Positions 61,801 through 64,000 of a DNA stretch of 64,000 nt are shown here, in pieces (within the stretch, counting starts at the first letter, position 1; every line of letters starts with the position of its first letter). This DNA comes from Apteryx mantelli. Taxonomy: Eukaryota > Chordata > Aves > Apterygiformes > Apterygidae. The DNA is taken from positions 120,933,415 through 120,997,414 of the forward strand of contig NC_089979.1 in assembly GCF_036417845.1 (NCBI RefSeq), written 5' to 3'. The notes beneath the pieces were generated by a model that saw nothing but the letters and a program-made list of their open reading frames with translations, made no database searches and was not told where the DNA came from. Position numbers and translations under genes: made by a program.

Positions 61801-64000
61801 AGATGGATAGGGTTTTGGACTTTAAAATAAGATAATATGAAAATATGATTTCTTTAAGGGACAAATTGCCCTTTTATGATCTAGAGAAAATAATTTTAAA
61901 ATAAGCTGTGATCATCTTATCAGGCTTGGCAACCTTAACTCATAATTTAACTTTTTGTAAGCCAGAATATACACTTTCTGAGTTTTTTTTGGTTTTGTTT
62001 TTTTTCCGCTATTCTTGATGAGAAGGCAAGAGCAGACAGTCCTAAAATTAATTCTGAATCTATTCTGTTTCTGATGCCTCTTTGTAATCAGGAGTAAAAC
62101 ATATGCAGTTTTGTTATCAATAAAATAGCAACCTTAATGTATTTTTGTTTACTTTTCTTATAGAACTGTTGGGAGATGAAATGATTAGAGTTTATTTTGG
62201 CAAAATCTGTGGAATTTAAGATACAGTTGTGATTATAAGGATGAAATTAGTTTGCTCTAAAGTGATGGTTGTGGTGTAGCTGGGTATCAGGGCTGTGTCT
62301 GTGTGCATACCCAGCGCTCTGTGCCATCTGTTCCCTGGGTCCAGAAGGTCCCCAGTAGTCTCCAGAGAAATGACACAGGGGACTGACTTGAAAGAAGGTG
62401 ACTGGTTGGGCTCCTACCCAGCTTCATAACAAAGCAGCAGATCCCAGCAATTCCCCTAAGCAGCTTCTGTTGCACACAGACCAACTGACAGACACTATTT
62501 GTAGGCTTAAATGTGCTGATTGTCTTTCTCGAGCAGAGATTTTGGCAGTCTCAGTTGTAGTTGGCAGTTCCTGTTGCCACTGAAAGAACTGACCAAACTG
62601 TAAATAGATCATTTCCTGTACATGCAGGAATGGCCACGTAGGACAGTCTTTCGTACCTAGTTCAAGATAATCAGTAGCAATGGATCATGCATAGACTGGT
62701 GTGGTCACGTAGGACTACAGGACAGCTAGATTATAAGAATTCATCACAGATTGTATCTGTGCAACATTATGAAAGACTAGAAACAAAAGAAACCTATCAA
62801 TACTTTTACAGTTCTTTAGGATATTGTATTTCAAGCATATTTTGCATAAAACAGTTTAGAAGTTTCCAACAAGAAAACCATTACTCAAAGGTGTATAATA
62901 TAAAATGGGTTTCTGTTGTTAATATGGCTGCTTTTCTGCCACTATGTGAATGGTAACTGTCTGTAGATCCTAACATTGTACTAAAAGGAATTGGTTTTGC
63001 TGTAGACAGTTACAATGCATGTGTGTAACTCTTTATATATAGTAACCTTGGAGCATATTCGAGCAAAACACCTGTTGGATATTAAGTGGATTGTGCATTT
63101 GTGGATATAGAGAATTCAACTTGTTTATCTCCTGTCATTCATGAGAAGTTTTTGTTTTTATTTAAGGCTCGTGTTTTGGCAGTGCTGGACTGGGAACTTT
63201 CAACTGCTGGTCATCCTTTATCAGATTTAGCATATGCCACTTTATTCTACTTTTGGCCTACATCTATTAAGGACTTAGGTGAAGGAACTGTCTTTTGTTT
63301 CAAAGACACTGTAGGTATGAAGCTGTAATTTTTTTTGTCAAAATGAATTTTTTGGTTGATTTCTATTTGATATGTTATCTTTATAAACAACAATAAAATG
63401 TCAAATGAATGAGCAAATAATTTTGTATTTGAAGAGAACTTCTCCATAGTTTTCTTCATTGCAGGAAATGTGCTGCTAGTAAGGTTTATTATTAGAACAG
63501 GTAATCCTGTTGTAATATGCTGTGGATTAGCCAGGGAATGTTACTTCTATAAAAGGTTATTTTGAAGCTTTCTTAGAGATACTGGAGGAAAATTTATTTA
63601 AATGTAAGCTTATTTAAAAAACAAAAAAAACAAAAAACAACTGTAGTGCAATTCGTTTCATGGCTGGGGTAAGGTGGGAAGTAGGAAGTGTTATGCTGGG
63701 CTGAAATTCAGACAATTCCTATTTCCTTTTGGCTCTTCATATGTCACTTAGCTCATAAGAGATGATAAAATCATGTTTTGTTTTGTTTTTTTAACTGTGT
63801 AAATTGAAGGTATTGAAAGGTGAAAAAGCTGTTCAAATGTTTGAAAAATAAGGTGGAAAAATCCTAGAAAATATTGAGTATCTTAAAATATTCTGTTGTT
63901 TTATAGAAACTCCTTCATTTGAAGAACTGATTTCCATTTACTCCCACTGCCGGGGTATTAGCACTACTTTTTCTAACTTGAATTTTTTTCTTGCTTTATC
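55763..64000 (+). CDS. ACAD11: ACAD11, N-terminal part (7 coding exons, runs off the window)
   Basis: Family proteins of about 780 residues fuse an aminoglycoside-phosphotransferase-like kinase domain to an acyl-CoA dehydrogenase and act on hydroxy-fatty acids; the proposed route is phosphorylation of a 4-hydroxyacyl-CoA, then removal of the phosphate. Only about the first 310 residues are here, all kinase-like: nucleotide-site segments in exons 2-3 ([28 protein letters not shown]), the catalytic loop HGDFRIDN (His216, Asp218, Asn223), and the metal-binding LDWE (Asp238). The active-site residues are intact. The start is the ATG at 55,763 (gtgATGG); the first exon then matches the family N-terminus (QHRFD...). 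All visible introns are GT-AG. The dehydrogenase domain and stop are outside the window. Confidence 0.96.
56678..56720 (-). mobile_element. Possible short CR1 LINE fragment
   Basis: Read on the minus strand, the stretch follows the CR1 3' consensus around GGACTAGATGATCTCCAGAGG plus TCCCTTCCAA at roughly 70 percent, by eye. It would be a badly decayed, strongly truncated copy. No terminal octamer repeats are visible. Confidence 0.35.
57022..57051. repeat. Perfect hairpin, 13-bp stem, 4-base loop
   Basis: CTCATTTTCCTCA and TGAGGAAAATGAG flank GCCT. It is the strongest short inverted repeat noticed in the window and belongs to no recognised element. Confidence 0.8.
57561..57660 (+). CDS. ACAD11: ACAD11 exon 2
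   Basis: Residues 46-79 ([19 protein letters not shown]...; ends LLPRAHK). Glycine-rich strand and the Lys-bearing strand of the kinase fold. Leaves in phase 0. Confidence 0.96.
57920..58045 (+). CDS. ACAD11: ACAD11 exon 3
   Basis: Residues 80-121 ([19 protein letters not shown]...). Donor gttggt is off-consensus at +3. Phase 0 at both ends. Confidence 0.96.
58046..60159 (+). other. ACAD11 intron 3
   Basis: 2,114 nt, AT-rich. No exon-like frame or named repeat recognised. Confidence 0.8.
60160..60321 (+). CDS. ACAD11: ACAD11 exon 4
   Basis: Residues 122-175 ([19 protein letters not shown]...; ends GPGYCRRQ). Phase 0 at both ends. Confidence 0.96.
60808..60972 (+). CDS. ACAD11: ACAD11 exon 5 (catalytic loop)
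   Basis: Residues 176-230 ([19 protein letters not shown]...). Contains [11 protein letters not shown], the phosphotransferase catalytic loop. Phase 0 at both ends. Confidence 0.97.
60973..63166 (+). other. ACAD11 intron 5
   Basis: 2,194 nt, AT-rich. No exon-like frame or named repeat recognised. Confidence 0.8.
63167..63314 (+). CDS. ACAD11: ACAD11 exon 6 (metal-binding Asp)
   Basis: Residues 231-280 ([19 protein letters not shown]...). LDWE carries the second catalytic acidic residue. Leaves in phase 1 at GTAG|gtatga. Confidence 0.95.
63907..64000 (+). CDS. ACAD11: ACAD11 exon 7 (cut by window edge)
   Basis: Begins at residue 280 ([17 protein letters not shown]...; NLNFFLAL at the edge). 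Acceptor gttttatag. The donor lies outside. Confidence 0.93.

Overview
This is a piece of vertebrate nuclear DNA, most likely from a bird. It holds three protein-coding genes with many GT-AG introns, two very GC-rich CpG-island promoters, and few interspersed repeats; the only class I can name is a possible worn CR1 fragment. The species cannot be fixed from the window. All three proteins are recognisable by eye from their vertebrate orthologs: NPHP3, UBA5 and ACAD11. They sit in the same relative order and orientation as on human 3q22 (there on the opposite strand).

Layout. 1-14,690 is a gene-free flank with only short simple repeats, hairpins and possible repeat relics. 14,690-16,060 is the NPHP3 CpG island. 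NPHP3 (+) runs from its ATG at 15,289 to its stop at 42,266 in 27 coding exons; the joined frame is 3,948 nt (1,315 residues plus stop) with no break. 42,267-46,680 is shared 3' ground between two convergent genes, with poly(A) signals for the two strands only 36 bases apart (44,447-44,452 on +, 44,489-44,494 on -). UBA5 (-) runs from its ATG at 55,373 down to its stop at 46,681 in 12 coding exons; the joined frame is 1,197 nt (398 residues plus stop), also unbroken. Its head faces ACAD11 across a 389-base bidirectional promoter. ACAD11 (+) starts at 55,763, and its first seven coding exons (the kinase-like N-terminal domain) reach the window edge; the dehydrogenase half lies outside.

Function. 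NPHP3 is a ciliary scaffold with an N-myristoylation signal, a coiled coil, a P-loop NTPase and a long TPR array. UBA5 is the E1 enzyme that activates UFM1. ACAD11 is a kinase-like/acyl-CoA dehydrogenase fusion linked to hydroxy-fatty-acid breakdown. They do not form a pathway; their closeness is an old vertebrate synteny. I found no undescribed biological system. The most useful second-look items are the tail-to-tail poly(A) arrangement, the UBA5/ACAD11 promoter with an RFX-like X-box, the complementary GGC/GCC tracts in the NPHP3 leader, a C20 run just after the UBA5 stop codon, and a perfect 13-bp hairpin in ACAD11 intron 1.
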